In this document: positions 43,766-53,458 of the stretch, in pieces
Layout of the letters: every line of letters starts with the position of its first letter
How positions within the stretch are numbered: the first letter of the stretch is position 1
Source of the DNA: Aldehydirespirator sp965221215
GTDB taxonomy: Bacteria; Actinomycetota; Acidimicrobiia; Acidimicrobiales; Aldehydirespiratoraceae
Length of the DNA: 64,000 bases
Assembly: GCA_965221215.1 (NCBI GenBank)
Contig: OZ244872.1
Location: 1,798,001 to 1,862,000, forward strand
Direction of reading: 5' to 3'
Translations under genes and position numbers: made by a program
The notes under the pieces: model-generated
Seen by the model: only the letters and a program-made list of their open reading frames with translations
Database searches by the model: none
Told to the model about the DNA's origin: nothing

Positions 43766-43971
43766 CGCAGCGGCCCCAAACAGCCAAGGACCGCAGTCGT
43801 GGTACGCCAGATGGCAGTGGCTGCTCGCGCGATAGGAGGATCATGCTGCCCTAGCCGTCGCAGTGGCTCGCCCGTCTTGAGCGTCCGTCACCAGCGACGA
43901 ATCGGTAGTGCTCGGCCGCTCTCAGGTGGACCACCCGGGCCGCTCCAAGGCAGACGACGGGACGTCCCGGA

Positions 43972-45667
43972 GTGTACGGTGGCGTCGATGAACGCCAGTT
44001 ACCTTCGGACAGTGCGGGTGCTCCTGGCCTCGTTGACACTGACCCGCCAGGGCCTACTTCGTCCATTGTTGACCAGTTGAGTCCAGGACGGATTTCATTG
44101 AACTCTTCCCCGAAGTGGCGTTGGGAGCGGATTGACCCCAACCGGACGGGCGCGAGCGGCGACTTGTCGAAGATGTTCAGGAATGAGCCGGTGAAGGTGC
44201 CGGGCGTGTTGGGCGTCAACGCTCCGGCTCCTGAGGCGGCGCTGCTGGTACGTGAAGTGGTTCAGAACTCCTGGGATGCGGCGTTGGAGAGCCGGGAGGA
44301 GTTTTCCGATCTGGCCGGGCCGCCGTTTGAGGTGTGCTTCACGTTCAAGTCCTACACGAACGAGCGGCGATCAAGGCTTGTCGGTCACCTGGGTCTGGAG
44401 GAGCTGTCAGAGCGGGTCTCGGCTGTGGGGGATCGTCATGCGCTCGGCTTGACCGGCGATGACTGTCTGTTGCACCTGGACGACGAGGAGGAGCTTCGGC
44501 TGCTTGAGGTCTGTGAACAGGCCGGTGGTGGCATGTATGGGCCTTGGCGTGGCAACGAGTCCAAGCTGTGGATGGCCCTGTGCAGCATCGGCATCACCAC
44601 CGATGTGACTGGGCGGGGCGGCTCGTACGGCTATGGGAAGGCTGGGCTGATCCGAGGCTCCCAGGTCCGCCTCGTGATTGCCTACACATGCTTCAGGGAG
44701 CGCGAAGAGGATCCGGGCGTGACCCGCCGTCTGCTGGGCATGACGTATTGGGATGGCCACAAGATCGATGGAACGAGCTACACGGGATCAGCACGCTTCG
44801 GCACGGGCGACTCTGACGACACCGCAAACCCGCTTGAGAACGAGGAAGCGGACCGGCTCGCGGAACAACTCGGCATGGATGTGCGCGATCCGGCCGTCCC
44901 CGCGGATCTCGGTACTACCTTGTTGCTGGTTGAGCCGACGGTGAACGCCCGCGATCTGGTCGCGGCCGCGGAGCGCTATTGGTGGCCGGCGCTTCAGGAG
45001 CCTGCGCTGCACTTCCATTTGCAGGTTGTCGACGAGGGTGGCGAGATTCATTATCCGCGCCCGAAGTCCAATCCTGACCTTCAACCGTTCATCGACGCGT
45101 ACGAGGCGGCCACCACTCCTCAGGACAACCGGCGAGCTGAGGTGCGTCAGCGGCCGATCCGGCGCATCGGCGAGTATGCCAGTCCTGGAGTGCTGGGGAT
45201 GAGGGCCGAGAGGGCGGGGTGGTCGTACCCGGCGCATGTGGAGGCAGACGATGGCGTCGACCACCGAAGCCTTGTCGCGCTGGTGCGCAAGCCGAGGATG
45301 GTTGTTGAGTATTTCGAGGCGGGGCAGGCGCAGCCATTTGTCCGGGGGACGTTTGTGGCCGACGACTCGATCAACGAGGCGTTGAGGCGAACCGAGCCCA
45401 AGGCGCACGATGCTTGGCAGACAGTGACTGCCGCGGGCGACGTGCCCGAGGGCTATGCGAGCTTGGCGCGTGGCCTTCTCGCCAGCATCAAGAGCCATGT
45501 CAATGTCTTCCGTCAGGAACTCAAGCCGACACCGAGGCCGGCGGAGCACCTGCACCTTCCGGAGTTTGATCGGGTCATGCGATCTCTTCTCGGCGGTGGT
45601 GGCTCAGGCAAGCGTCCGCCTCCATCGGAGCAACGGCCGTTCTCGATTTCTCCGGGTGGCGATCTAG
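43972..45667 (+). pseudogene. GHKL (MORC/MutL-like) ATPase, 5' part, split by an IS
   Basis: The ATPase domain of a restriction-modification-associated protein. Motifs are EAALLVREVVQNSWDAALE (N box with Asn), a G1-like LLEVCEQAGGGMYGPW where Glu seems to replace the usual Asp, and GRGGSYGYGKAGLIRGSQVRL (glycine-rich lid). The frame runs to PGGDL and then into the IS, where it stops at 45678. Joining 43972-45667 to 47445-47815 gives 2067 bases, or 688 codons plus stop, in one frame. Start codon uncertain (GTG). No downstream helicase gene is present. GHKL ATPases with C5 methylases and Vsr form a known class of systems. Confidence 0.75.
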
Positions 45668-47440
45668 GAGACCGCTGAGCAATCGGCCTGTGGTGGCGGC
45701 GGTCAGGCAGCGGGTGGGGTCTGTGTTTGTGCGGGTCGGTGGTTGTGGTTGTCGGCCGGCGGTGCCGGTGGGGCCTCGGCGGGCTGGGCTGTTGTGGCCG
45801 CTGGGTCGGGTGTTGGGGAGCCGGGGCGGCCGGTGGGGGCCGGGGATGGCCCGGCGGGGGTCAGGTGATGGCCCAGTTTGTGCCGTCGTGGTGCAGGCCG
45901 AGGTTGGTGAGGCGCACGAGGTTGACGGCGGCGGCGCGCAACGCCAGCCAGTGCCGGTTGCGTTGGATGCCTCTGTAGGGGCATCTTCGGTTGTTGCGCA
46001 CGAGCCAGGCGATGCTGCGCTCTGCCATGGGCCGGTGGGTGGTGTAGGCGTCAAAGAACTTGCGGGTTCGGGCCTGGGCTCTGGCTGCGGCCAGCAGGTC
46101 GTGGCAGGGGTGCAGCCGGAGGGTGCGGCCGGCTTTGGCGGTGGTGCATCGCGCCCGCAGCGGGCAGTCCCGGCAGTTGGCTCCGAAGCGGGCGTGGCGG
46201 CTGGGGCCGATGGCGACGGTGACCCCAGCGGGGCAGGTGACGGTTCGGGCTTGTGTGTCGATGTCGAAGTCGTCGATGCTGTAGCCGCCTGGGACCGCGG
46301 TCGGCAAAGGCGGCGGTTTGATCACTGCTTGCATGCCGCGGTCTTCGAGCTCGGCTCGCAGCGCGCCGGTGCCGTAGGCGCTGTCGGCGAACACCACGGT
46401 GCCCGCCGGCTCGTCTTTGAGCAGCCCCGAAGCCGCGTCGGCGTCGGCGGCGTTGCCCGCGGTGAGGCCGACCGCGGTGACCAGCCCGGTGTCGGGCTCC
46501 GCGCAGACGTGGGCCTTGTAGCCGTCGCGGTAGCTGTGGGCGCTCTTGTGGGCGTGACGCGACTCGGGATCCACCACCGACACGACCCGGTCAGAAGCGA
46601 CACGCCGAGCGATCCGCCACCGGCCCGGCGAGCCTGCGGGCTCGGTGTCTTGGCCCGCGACGAGCGCCAACAGCCCCAACGCGTCGGCCTGCGCGTCGTC
46701 GAGATCGAGATCCTCCGCCGCGCCGATCAGCTCCAACGCGTCATCGACCAACTCGCTCACCAGACGCTCCACATCCACAGGATCGCCCCAGTCCACCACC
46801 GCCCCGTCGGTGTCGAGGTTGTGCTCGCGCACCCACACATCGCCAAGCTGCGGCACCAGCTTGCGCAGCCTGCGCATCTGCACCCGCAGCATCGTTACCG
46901 TGTCCTGGCGCGCCACCGCGTCATCGAGCACCGTGGAGTCCAGCACACGGCGCTGGGACCCCGACACCGCCCCGGTGGCCGCGACCAGCTCGCGCACCGC
47001 GTCGAAGACCCGATCCGGCGCATCGCTGGCCCGCAGCCGGTTCCGCCACAACGTCAGCACCGTCGGATGGAACGCCTCATCAGTGAGCGCCAGCCCAGCC
47101 GCGGCCTTCCACCCCACATCGGTCTGCAACCTCGCGCACGCAGCCCGATCCGACAGGCCCTCCAACGCCTGCAACAACAACACCGTCGCCACCACCTCCC
47201 CCGGCACCGACGGACGGCCCCGACCCGACGCAAACAGATCCTCGAACATCGCATCGGGAAACAACCGGCTGCGATGCTGCGCCAACAACGCATGCACCGA
47301 ACCCTCCACCAGCAGATGCCCACACACCGCCGCCGCGTCCAACAACTCCCGATCCGTCACCGCTGTGCCCTGCATACCGACATCGTCCCACACCCCCACA
47401 ACGATCGCGAGCACCCCAACCCGAATAAATCAGCAGTCTC
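45668..47440 (-). mobile_element. IS1182-type insertion sequence
   Basis: A 1773-bp element. Left end GAGACCGCTGA (45668-45678) matches the inverted right end TCAGCAGTCTC (47430-47440) in 10 of 11 bases. It is flanked by the direct repeat CTAG (45664-45667 and 47441-47444), taken as the target duplication. It holds one transposase gene on the minus strand. The insertion interrupts the GHKL ATPase gene without loss of host bases, so it appears recent. Confidence 0.85.
45861..47375 (-). CDS. IS1182-family transposase
   Basis: A 504-residue DDE transposase. The N-terminal DUF772 region is SRLFPDAMFEDLFASGRGRPSVPGEVVATVLLLQALEGLSDRAACARLQTDVGWKAAAG. Catalytic positions are the Asp in RVLDSTVLDDAVA, the Asp in VVFADSAYGTGAL and the Glu in HRPMAERSIAWLVRNNRRCPYRG. 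Between the second and third is a four-Cys zinc-like group (VTCPAGV...NCRDCPLRARCTT). The frame is intact, so the element may be mobile. A start at 47375 was chosen; others lie 6 and 13 codons upstream. Confidence 0.9.
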   Translation of the reverse strand: MQGTAVTDRELLDAAAVCGHLLVEGSVHALLAQHRSRLFPDAMFEDLFASGRGRPSVPGEVVATVLLLQALEGLSDRAACARLQTDVGWKAAAGLALTDEAFHPTVLTLWRNRLRASDAPDRVFDAVRELVAATGAVSGSQRRVLDSTVLDDAVARQDTVTMLRVQMRRLRKLVPQLGDVWVREHNLDTDGAVVDWGDPVDVERLVSELVDDALELIGAAEDLDLDDAQADALGLLALVAGQDTEPAGSPGRWRIARRVASDRVVSVVDPESRHAHKSAHSYRDGYKAHVCAEPDTGLVTAVGLTAGNAADADAASGLLKDEPAGTVVFADSAYGTGALRAELEDRGMQAVIKPPPLPTAVPGGYSIDDFDIDTQARTVTCPAGVTVAIGPSRHARFGANCRDCPLRARCTTAKAGRTLRLHPCHDLLAAARAQARTRKFFDAYTTHRPMAERSIAWLVRNNRRCPYRGIQRNRHWLALRAAAVNLVRLTNLGLHHDGTNWAIT

Positions 47441-47815
47441 CTAGAGGCCGTCGCGGACGGACGGTTGCGTCTGGTGGGTACGGCCGCCGTCGAGTTCAGT
47501 GAGCATCATGAAGTTGGGTCTGCGGAGGGCGATGAGGTTGAGGTTCGGGTCTCGTACCGGTTCATGGAGGACGACCGACCGAGCGACAGCGCGGAGCTGG
47601 CGATTGAGCCACCTCTTGGGTTCACTCGTGTTCCTGGCCGGTCCGATACGTTTCGCGGACGCTTGGGCGCTGGTTCGGCTGCCAGATTCGAGTACTTGAG
47701 CGAGGAGTACGACCCGGGCTGGACTGGGAAGCTGCTCGTTAACGCCGAGTTGGTCAGACGGGAAGGCGCGGCCAATGGGAGTACGACGAGCGACGCTGGT
47801 GGTGACCCGCCGTGA
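47441..47815 (+). pseudogene. GHKL ATPase, 3' part after the IS
   Basis: Starting at the second CTAG copy, the frame reads LEAVADGRLRLVGTAAVEFSEHHEVGSAEGDEVEVRVSYRFMEDDRPSDSAELAIEPPLGF and stops at 47815. It is in frame with the upstream part when the IS and one CTAG are removed. The region looks like a beta-rich C-terminal domain, not a nuclease. The stop overlaps the next gene as GTGA, so the downstream genes may still be translated if a promoter exists. Confidence 0.75.
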
Positions 47816-48798
47816 GCAGCGAGTCGCGCCTGCTGCGGCCCTTCCAGATCGATGGGCGACTTGAGGGAGCGTTTCGAAACACCGAGTTCTCGTACGGTGA
47901 CCGGCGCTGCACGGCTGGCGAGCACGTGCTCATCGAGGATCGGACATTCGGAATGCGTCAGCCGGTCCTTGAGTGGTCCTCCGAGGAGCACTTTGAAGAC
48001 TTCAAGCGCGATCTCGCGTTGGGTGCCGTCGGCATGGGCATTCACGAATCGCACCTGTGCCTCGCCGTCACCGCGCGATCCGGCTACCTCAAGCACTGTG
48101 AGCGCGTGTTCTTCCAGCCGCTTGACGACCTCGACGGACTGGACCGCAAGGTGCCGCTGGACAAGGCCCCGGACGGCTCCCGCCGCCACGTCTTCTGCGC
48201 CGAGTCGCACGGCGCGGTAGTAGACGCGTACCTGGCGCTGCGACGCCCCATCAACCCGGCGCCACTTCGGCCGTCGCGTATGGCCGCATGGTTCGCCCAT
48301 GCCTCGTTCCGGGTTGAGTGCGAGGGCGAACCGGACTTGTTCCGACCACAGCCGCTTGACAAGGAGAACCGCCAGAGGCTCCGCCTCGCTCAAGAAACCG
48401 TGCGGTTCTTGGAGCTCGATCCGACCAGCCTCACGCTTCCGCTCGCCGAGGGCGATGTTCCTACATTCTGGGTCGACGAGCAGCTGCTGTCCGATGTGGA
48501 CCGTCAGGGACGATCGCCAGTCGCGCAGCACTTTCAGCGGCACCTGGCTCTTGATTTTGTCGTTGGCGTCATTCTTGGGTTCGCTCGCAATGCCGACCAT
48601 GACGAGGTCGCGTCCTACGAGGATGTTCGAGATTCCCTGATCGGCAGAGTGGCACGGCTGTTGGCGGGCACAAGAGCAGACGACTCGCAACGCGACGCGA
48701 TGTTGAAGCTGTGCAGGGAAGATCCGGGCAGGGCCGTCGCGCTGGCTGAACACGCCGTGGGACTGCGCTCGGCTGCGCTCAAGTCGCTGGAGCAGTGA
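47812..48798 (+). CDS. Defence cassette protein of unknown function
   Basis: A 328-residue protein, GTG start overlapping the ATPase gene. I do not recognise a catalytic motif. The N-terminal half has a strand-rich region (LEGAFRNTEFSYGDRRCTAGEHVLIEDRTFGM...GAVGMGIHESHLCLAVTARSGYLKHCERVFFQPLDDLDGLDRKVPLD); the C-terminal half is helical (FQRHLALDFVVGVILGFARNADHDEV). It is placed between the ATPase and the DUF6339-like gene and is likely part of the same complex. Function unknown. Confidence 0.65.
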   Translation: MSSESRLLRPFQIDGRLEGAFRNTEFSYGDRRCTAGEHVLIEDRTFGMRQPVLEWSSEEHFEDFKRDLALGAVGMGIHESHLCLAVTARSGYLKHCERVFFQPLDDLDGLDRKVPLDKAPDGSRRHVFCAESHGAVVDAYLALRRPINPAPLRPSRMAAWFAHASFRVECEGEPDLFRPQPLDKENRQRLRLAQETVRFLELDPTSLTLPLAEGDVPTFWVDEQLLSDVDRQGRSPVAQHFQRHLALDFVVGVILGFARNADHDEVASYEDVRDSLIGRVARLLAGTRADDSQRDAMLKLCREDPGRAVALAEHAVGLRSAALKSLEQ

Positions 48799-48801
48799 AG
48801 C

Positions 48802-49644
48802 GTGAAGCACCCAATGATCGTCCGCAGCGCCGCTCTGCGCATCGCACAGGCCCGAACGGTTGCCTCCGCACAGCCGGATCATCTGCGGATCGATGACCTC
48901 AGCAGCGATCTCGCCGATGTCTTGAAGTTGTGGGGAGAAGGCGATGATCTCGACGTCACACCCCTAGAGGATGCTCAAGTTCAGATCGAAGGACTGCTGG
49001 ACCACGAGGAGGCACAGGACTCTGACCCTGATCAGCTTGAGGGCAAGGCCGCATGCGTGCTGTTCCGGGCGATCACCGAAGCGGGCGCCGACGCGGCCGC
49101 TCTCGACGATCCGGGCTTCTGGCGATACGTGTGTCTGGCCCACGTCTGGAACTTCGCCGCGTGGCGTCAGCCCACCGCGTTCGCCGGGAAGCATTCGGCT
49201 GAAGGCATGCCAGAAACACCGGCGAGTCTCAAGTCCTACGTCGACGGAAACAGGCCCCACGAATGCGTACCCGTGCGCATGTACCTCCGGGTGAGGGCGC
49301 TGGGGGGCCTGGAACACGCCGACTTGGCGTCGGCCGTTCGTGACGGCACCGACTTCTGGCGCAGCCACATCCTGCGAGTCAAGGTCGGTGAGCACCCGCC
49401 GATTGTGCGAGCGATGGTCCGGCGACAAGCGAACGACGAAACCAGGCTGCTGACCGACGATCTCCGGGAGCTGGCGAAGGACTTGAACCGCACACTGACG
49501 AATGTCGTTCCGGCACTGTTCGACGACGACGCAGCCGAGGACTTGGTAGGCGAGCTTTGGGAAAATCGACTAGCACGAGCGCGTGCGGAGTACGGAACTC
49601 GCCGCACCAGACGCAGCAACGAGCCCGAGAGTGGAAGCGGCTAG
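48802..49644 (+). CDS. DUF6339-like protein of the defence cassette
   Basis: A 280-residue protein, GTG start three bases after the previous stop. The pattern HVWNFAAWRQPTAFAGKHSAEGMPETPASLKSYVDGNRPHECVPVRMYLRVRALGGLEH...TDFWRSHILRVKVGEHPPIVRAMVRRQANDETRLLTDDLRELAKDLNRTLTNVVPALFDDD looks like the DUF6339 family, which I associate with C5-methyltransferase defence loci. Function unknown. Its end runs close to or overlaps the methyltransferase start. Confidence 0.65.
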   Translation: MKHPMIVRSAALRIAQARTVASAQPDHLRIDDLSSDLADVLKLWGEGDDLDVTPLEDAQVQIEGLLDHEEAQDSDPDQLEGKAACVLFRAITEAGADAAALDDPGFWRYVCLAHVWNFAAWRQPTAFAGKHSAEGMPETPASLKSYVDGNRPHECVPVRMYLRVRALGGLEHADLASAVRDGTDFWRSHILRVKVGEHPPIVRAMVRRQANDETRLLTDDLRELAKDLNRTLTNVVPALFDDDAAEDLVGELWENRLARARAEYGTRRTRRSNEPESGSG

Positions 49645-49648
49645 AGCA

Positions 49649-50998
49649 ATGCTGGACACGGTGACGGCACAGATCACGCTTGAGGGAGATCGGCTCACGC
49701 GACTGTTGAAGCTCGGACGATGGACGCTGCGCTCGTCGTTGGATGCCTCTTCCCTGGATGGCTCTGAGCGCAAGGAGGCTTGCAAGGATCCGCTCGGGGC
49801 ATGGTGGAGAGCGTGCCTTTGCGGCGGTGTTCCCGAGCCTGCACCTCCTCTGGAGTCTCGTCCCAAGCCGCTCCGCGTGCTGGACCTGTTTTCGGGCGTG
49901 GGCGGGCTCATGGTCGGGATAGAGCAGCTCGCGGCCGAGGCGGGACGCCGCGTGGTCTGCGAGCTAGCGGTTGACACGGACGCGGACGCGCTCGCTGTGC
50001 ACGCCCTCAATCACCGCACCCGCCGAGTCTCATCAGAGTCAGTCACCTCCCTCATCGACTACCGCATACGGGACTCTGGCTCCGCGGCACGGTTCGTCTA
50101 TCCGCCGGCGCTGCTGGACGACCGCATGCTGGATGCCTGCCAAGGCGTCGACCTTGTCGGAGCCGGGCCCCCCTGCCAGGGGCACTCGAATCTCAACAAC
50201 CACTCCCGGCGCAGCGATCCGCGCAACCTGCTCTATCTCACAGTTCCGGCATTCGCGGTGGCGTGCTCCGCGCACGCCGTCGTCATTGAGAACGTCATGT
50301 CCGTAGTGCGTGACGAAGCGCAGGTAGTGCAGACCACGCGCGCGCTGCTTGAATCATGCGGGTATGCAGTGACCGAGGGTGTTCTGGCAGCAGACGCAAT
50401 GGGTTGGCCGCAGACACGCAAGCGGCACTTCCTGGTTGCTCGGCGAGCAAACGAGGCGACAGGATCGGCCCCTGTTCCGATCGAGGACGTGCAATCGGCT
50501 CTAGCCGACAGCCCGCCACGTTCGGTCTTGTGGGCCATCGGCGGGAGCGAGAGATTGTCGCCAGATCCGACAATGCACCTTGAGAGCGAATTGACCCCCT
50601 TGAACCGTGAACGAATCCAGTGGCTATTCGACAACGACCAGCATGACTTGGCGCTCCATGAACGGCCCGACTGCCACCAAGACGGAACCAGCTACGGCGC
50701 CGTCTACGGACGAATGCACGCAGCAAGGCCTGCGCCGACGATCACCACCGGCTACATGACGCCCGGTCGCGGACGCTTCGTCCATCCAACCGAGCAACGC
50801 ACGATCACACCAGCCGAGGCAGCGCGGCTACAGGGCTTCCCAAACAGCTATCGATTCAACCCGGCATCGGATAGGCCTGCGAGCCGATCCCAACTAGCAA
50901 AGTGGATCGGCGATGCCGTCACGATGCCGCTCGGATACGCAGCCGCCGCGTCGGCACTCATTCCCCAAGTCGGTGCAGCTACAGAACCGGCCGGCTGA
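49649..50998 (+). CDS. DNA (cytosine-5-) methyltransferase
   Basis: A C5 methylase of about 449 residues. Motif I LRVLDLFSGVGGLMVGIEQ, motif IV VDLVGAGPPCQGHSNLN with the catalytic Cys (about C176), motif VI VVIENVMSVVRDE, motif VIII MGWPQTRKRHFLVA, and motif X GDAVTMPLGYAAA are all present, with the target recognition region between VIII and IX (GRMHAARPAPTITTGY). It appears active. It supplies the modification part of the cassette and would be the source of the mismatches for Vsr. Starts upstream at 49583 (ATG) or 49631 (GTG) are also possible. Confidence 0.9.
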   Translation: MLDTVTAQITLEGDRLTRLLKLGRWTLRSSLDASSLDGSERKEACKDPLGAWWRACLCGGVPEPAPPLESRPKPLRVLDLFSGVGGLMVGIEQLAAEAGRRVVCELAVDTDADALAVHALNHRTRRVSSESVTSLIDYRIRDSGSAARFVYPPALLDDRMLDACQGVDLVGAGPPCQGHSNLNNHSRRSDPRNLLYLTVPAFAVACSAHAVVIENVMSVVRDEAQVVQTTRALLESCGYAVTEGVLAADAMGWPQTRKRHFLVARRANEATGSAPVPIEDVQSALADSPPRSVLWAIGGSERLSPDPTMHLESELTPLNRERIQWLFDNDQHDLALHERPDCHQDGTSYGAVYGRMHAARPAPTITTGYMTPGRGRFVHPTEQRTITPAEAARLQGFPNSYRFNPASDRPASRSQLAKWIGDAVTMPLGYAAAASALIPQVGAATEPAG

Positions 50999-51155
50999 TC
51001 TGTGCGGAACTCTGCCTGGGGTCAGATCGTGTCATTGCACTTACTCATGACGCGCCAACCCCCGACCCGCGGCAACGGTGGCTACACGGAGACTGCCCGT
51101 CTGCATGCGCGCCCGACATGGGTTGCTGGGAGGGGTCGGGCTAGGGTGCTGCGCC

Positions 51156-51896
51156 ATGTCTGCTGAAACCGACGACCTGCTGCGACGCATCGACGAGACT
51201 GTCGAGGCCGAGCACATCAAGTTCCATCCCCTGGTGAGCGCCATCTGCGAGGGGAACGCCTCGCGCAAGTCCCTGAGGGGCTTCGCCCGGCAGTTCTTCT
51301 TCGTGGGGCCCAAGCCCAACCCGCGCCCGCACTGCGCGGTGTACGCCTACGCCCCCGAGGGCGACCCCGACATCGAGCACCTGTGGTTCGACGACGTGCT
51401 GATGGAAGAGGCCACCGGCAGCCACTCCGGCACCGGCCACCACCTCCAGATCTACTTCAACTGGTGCGCCTCGCTGGGCCTGTCCGTCGACGAGATGAAG
51501 GCCACCGACGCCATCCCGGAGACGGCCGCCTTCGAGCAGTGGCGCTACTTCAACGCCTTCAAGGGCGACTGGATCGCGGCCATCGCCGGTATCGCCTTCA
51601 TCGAGGGGGCGTCAGCCAAGCGCAACGACATGCTCATCGAGTCGTTCGTCAACGACTACGGCTACACCCGGGGCACCGACGAGTTGCAGTACTGGGAGAT
51701 CCACGCCTCCGAGATCGAGGAGGACCACGGCGACATCGGTCCCGCCATCGTGCGCCGCTACGCCAACGACGACTACACCCGCAATCGGGTGTGGAACGCG
51801 GTGAGGCGCAGCATCGACCTCCAGTGGCTCGCCTTCGACGGCATGTATCGGGCCTTCTTCGAGGACGACCCCCGCTACAAGCGCTGGCAGGAGTAG
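51156..51896 (+). CDS. Heme-oxygenase-like diiron protein (TenA/PqqC-like, HDO type)
   Basis: A 246-residue helical protein. It has the seven-helix pattern of the TenA/PqqC fold, with candidate iron ligands in EEATGSHSGTGHHLQIYFNW, AFIEGASAKRNDM, and LQYWEIHASEIEEDHGD. This arrangement of Glu, His and Asp residues fits HDO-type diiron oxygenases rather than PqqC itself. No pqq genes are near. The ATG gives MSAETDDLL; the preceding spacer contains the string TGGGGTCAGAT. The substrate is unknown. Confidence 0.75.
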   Translation: MSAETDDLLRRIDETVEAEHIKFHPLVSAICEGNASRKSLRGFARQFFFVGPKPNPRPHCAVYAYAPEGDPDIEHLWFDDVLMEEATGSHSGTGHHLQIYFNWCASLGLSVDEMKATDAIPETAAFEQWRYFNAFKGDWIAAIAGIAFIEGASAKRNDMLIESFVNDYGYTRGTDELQYWEIHASEIEEDHGDIGPAIVRRYANDDYTRNRVWNAVRRSIDLQWLAFDGMYRAFFEDDPRYKRWQE

Positions 51897-52026
51897 CCCG
51901 CCCGCCGACCCACGGGCGGGCACCGCCGCCCGCAACGCTGCGACGACCGCTTCGAGCGGTGTGCGGACGGTGTGACCTTGGCGCCGCGGTCGATCCAAAT
52001 GTGGCCGAGTTCTTACAACGACGGCT

Positions 52027-53346
52027 TCAGGCGATCTGGGGGTGGTGTGTCTGTCGACCCGAGTTCCCGGTCGGAGAGGCAGCCCAGAGAGACTGCATGG
52101 GCCGCAGGTGGAGGCGGTCGCCGACGGTGAGGTGCGTCTGGCCGGTGTGAACCAGCACACCGGCGCGGAAGTCGCCGGGCGATGCGGCGTCGAGGCGGTC
52201 GCGCAGCCAGGCCACATGCCGCAGATCCTGGGCTCGAGGCGAACTGGTGGCCTTGATCTCTACGGCCGTCACCGCTCCGTCGGGACTCTCTAGCAGCAGG
52301 TCGACCTCGCGGCCGTCATGGTCGCGGTAGTAGAGCGCTCGATCTGCCGGGCGCGATGCCGACAACTGGCGGACTATCTCGTTGACGATAAAGCTCTCGA
52401 ACAGTGGGCCGGCCGACGGCGACGTGGGGGCGGTCAGCGAGTTGGGCCCCACCCCCAAGAGACTGGCCGCGAGCCCAGTGTCGGTGATGTGGATCTTGGG
52501 TCGCCGCACGGCACGCGAGGTCAGGCGGCGAGACCAGGCACGCAGGCGGTGCATCAAGAACACAGTCTCCATCCAGTCCAGGTACGACTCCATCGTGGCC
52601 CTGTCGACACCCAGGTGGCTTGACACGGCTTGCACGTTGAGTTCGCTGGCAGTGCTCGCCGCGATCCAGCGGACCAGCGGCACCAGCGCCGACCGACGAC
52701 GCAGATCGCCGAGGGCCACAACATCGCGTTCGATGACCGTCTCGACGTAGCTCTCGAACCAGCCCGGCCGCGAGCGGCCGCTCATGGACACGATCTCGGG
52801 GAATCCGCCCCGGCAGACCAGCCTCATACAGGCTCGGCGACCCGAGCGCGGCGAACCGGCCGGCACCGGCGCACGCGCCGACGCTTCGAAGCCCTCGATC
52901 CAGTCCCAGACCCCCGGTTCCGGGCACCCGGTGAGCTCGGCTTGTGACAGCGGCCACAGACGCAGAATGCGCACCCGTCCGGCCAGCGACTCACTGATGG
53001 TGGGCACGGTAAGGAAGTTCGTGGAGCCAGTGAGCACGAACCGGCCCCGGGCAGGGTCGGTGTCGACGATCTGCTTCAGGGCGCGCACCACGCGGTCGCC
53101 GCCGAGCTGGACCTCGTCCACAACCAGCGGGTGGGTCTGATCGAGCAAAAAACCGTGGGGGTCGGCGAGGGCGGCGTCACGGACGGCCTCGTCGTCGAGC
53201 GACGCGTAGGTTCCGCCGCGCTGCTCGGCCAGCAGTCTCGCCAGCGTGGACTTGCCGCACTGCCGGGCACCGTGGAGAACTACCGCGCGGAAGCCGTCCA
53301 AGGCCTCGTGCAGGCGGGGCAGCAGGTGGCGGGCGACGATCTCCAC
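52027..53346 (-). CDS. ATP-binding protein with DUF4143 domain
   Basis: A 439-residue AAA-type protein. Walker A GARQCGKSTL (26-35), Walker B HPLVVDEVQLGG, and sensor GSTNFLTV are clear. The C-terminal half is DUF4143, which has a nuclease-like core: FESFIVNEIVRQL...YYRDHDGREVDLLLESPDGAVTAVEIKA, with the Asp and Glu-x-Lys of a PD-(D/E)xK fold. Such proteins are common in mobile regions and of uncertain function. The AT-rich spacer to position 53458 holds its promoter. Confidence 0.88.
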   Translation of the reverse strand: MEIVARHLLPRLHEALDGFRAVVLHGARQCGKSTLARLLAEQRGGTYASLDDEAVRDAALADPHGFLLDQTHPLVVDEVQLGGDRVVRALKQIVDTDPARGRFVLTGSTNFLTVPTISESLAGRVRILRLWPLSQAELTGCPEPGVWDWIEGFEASARAPVPAGSPRSGRRACMRLVCRGGFPEIVSMSGRSRPGWFESYVETVIERDVVALGDLRRRSALVPLVRWIAASTASELNVQAVSSHLGVDRATMESYLDWMETVFLMHRLRAWSRRLTSRAVRRPKIHITDTGLAASLLGVGPNSLTAPTSPSAGPLFESFIVNEIVRQLSASRPADRALYYRDHDGREVDLLLESPDGAVTAVEIKATSSPRAQDLRHVAWLRDRLDAASPGDFRAGVLVHTGQTHLTVGDRLHLRPMQSLWAASPTGNSGRQTHHPQIA

Positions 53347-53458
53347 ACCCTCAATATAGCTGCTAATCCTAGATCTCTAGGGCAGATAATCCAAGTTTTG
53401 TGGATCAGTTGATCTGAGATTTTGAGAGGCAGGCTGCCCCTCGACCGGGCCCGTGGGG

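Noticed and set aside
45690..47444. A 584-codon plus-strand frame through the IS
   Set aside because: It is antisense to the transposase, whose catalytic residues and zinc-like cysteines are clear.
42691..50998. DISARM or BREX system
   Set aside because: Neither a DrmA/DrmB-type helicase pair nor BREX genes (brxC, pglZ) are present. The GHKL ATPase, Vsr and C5 methylase suit a MORC-type modification system better.
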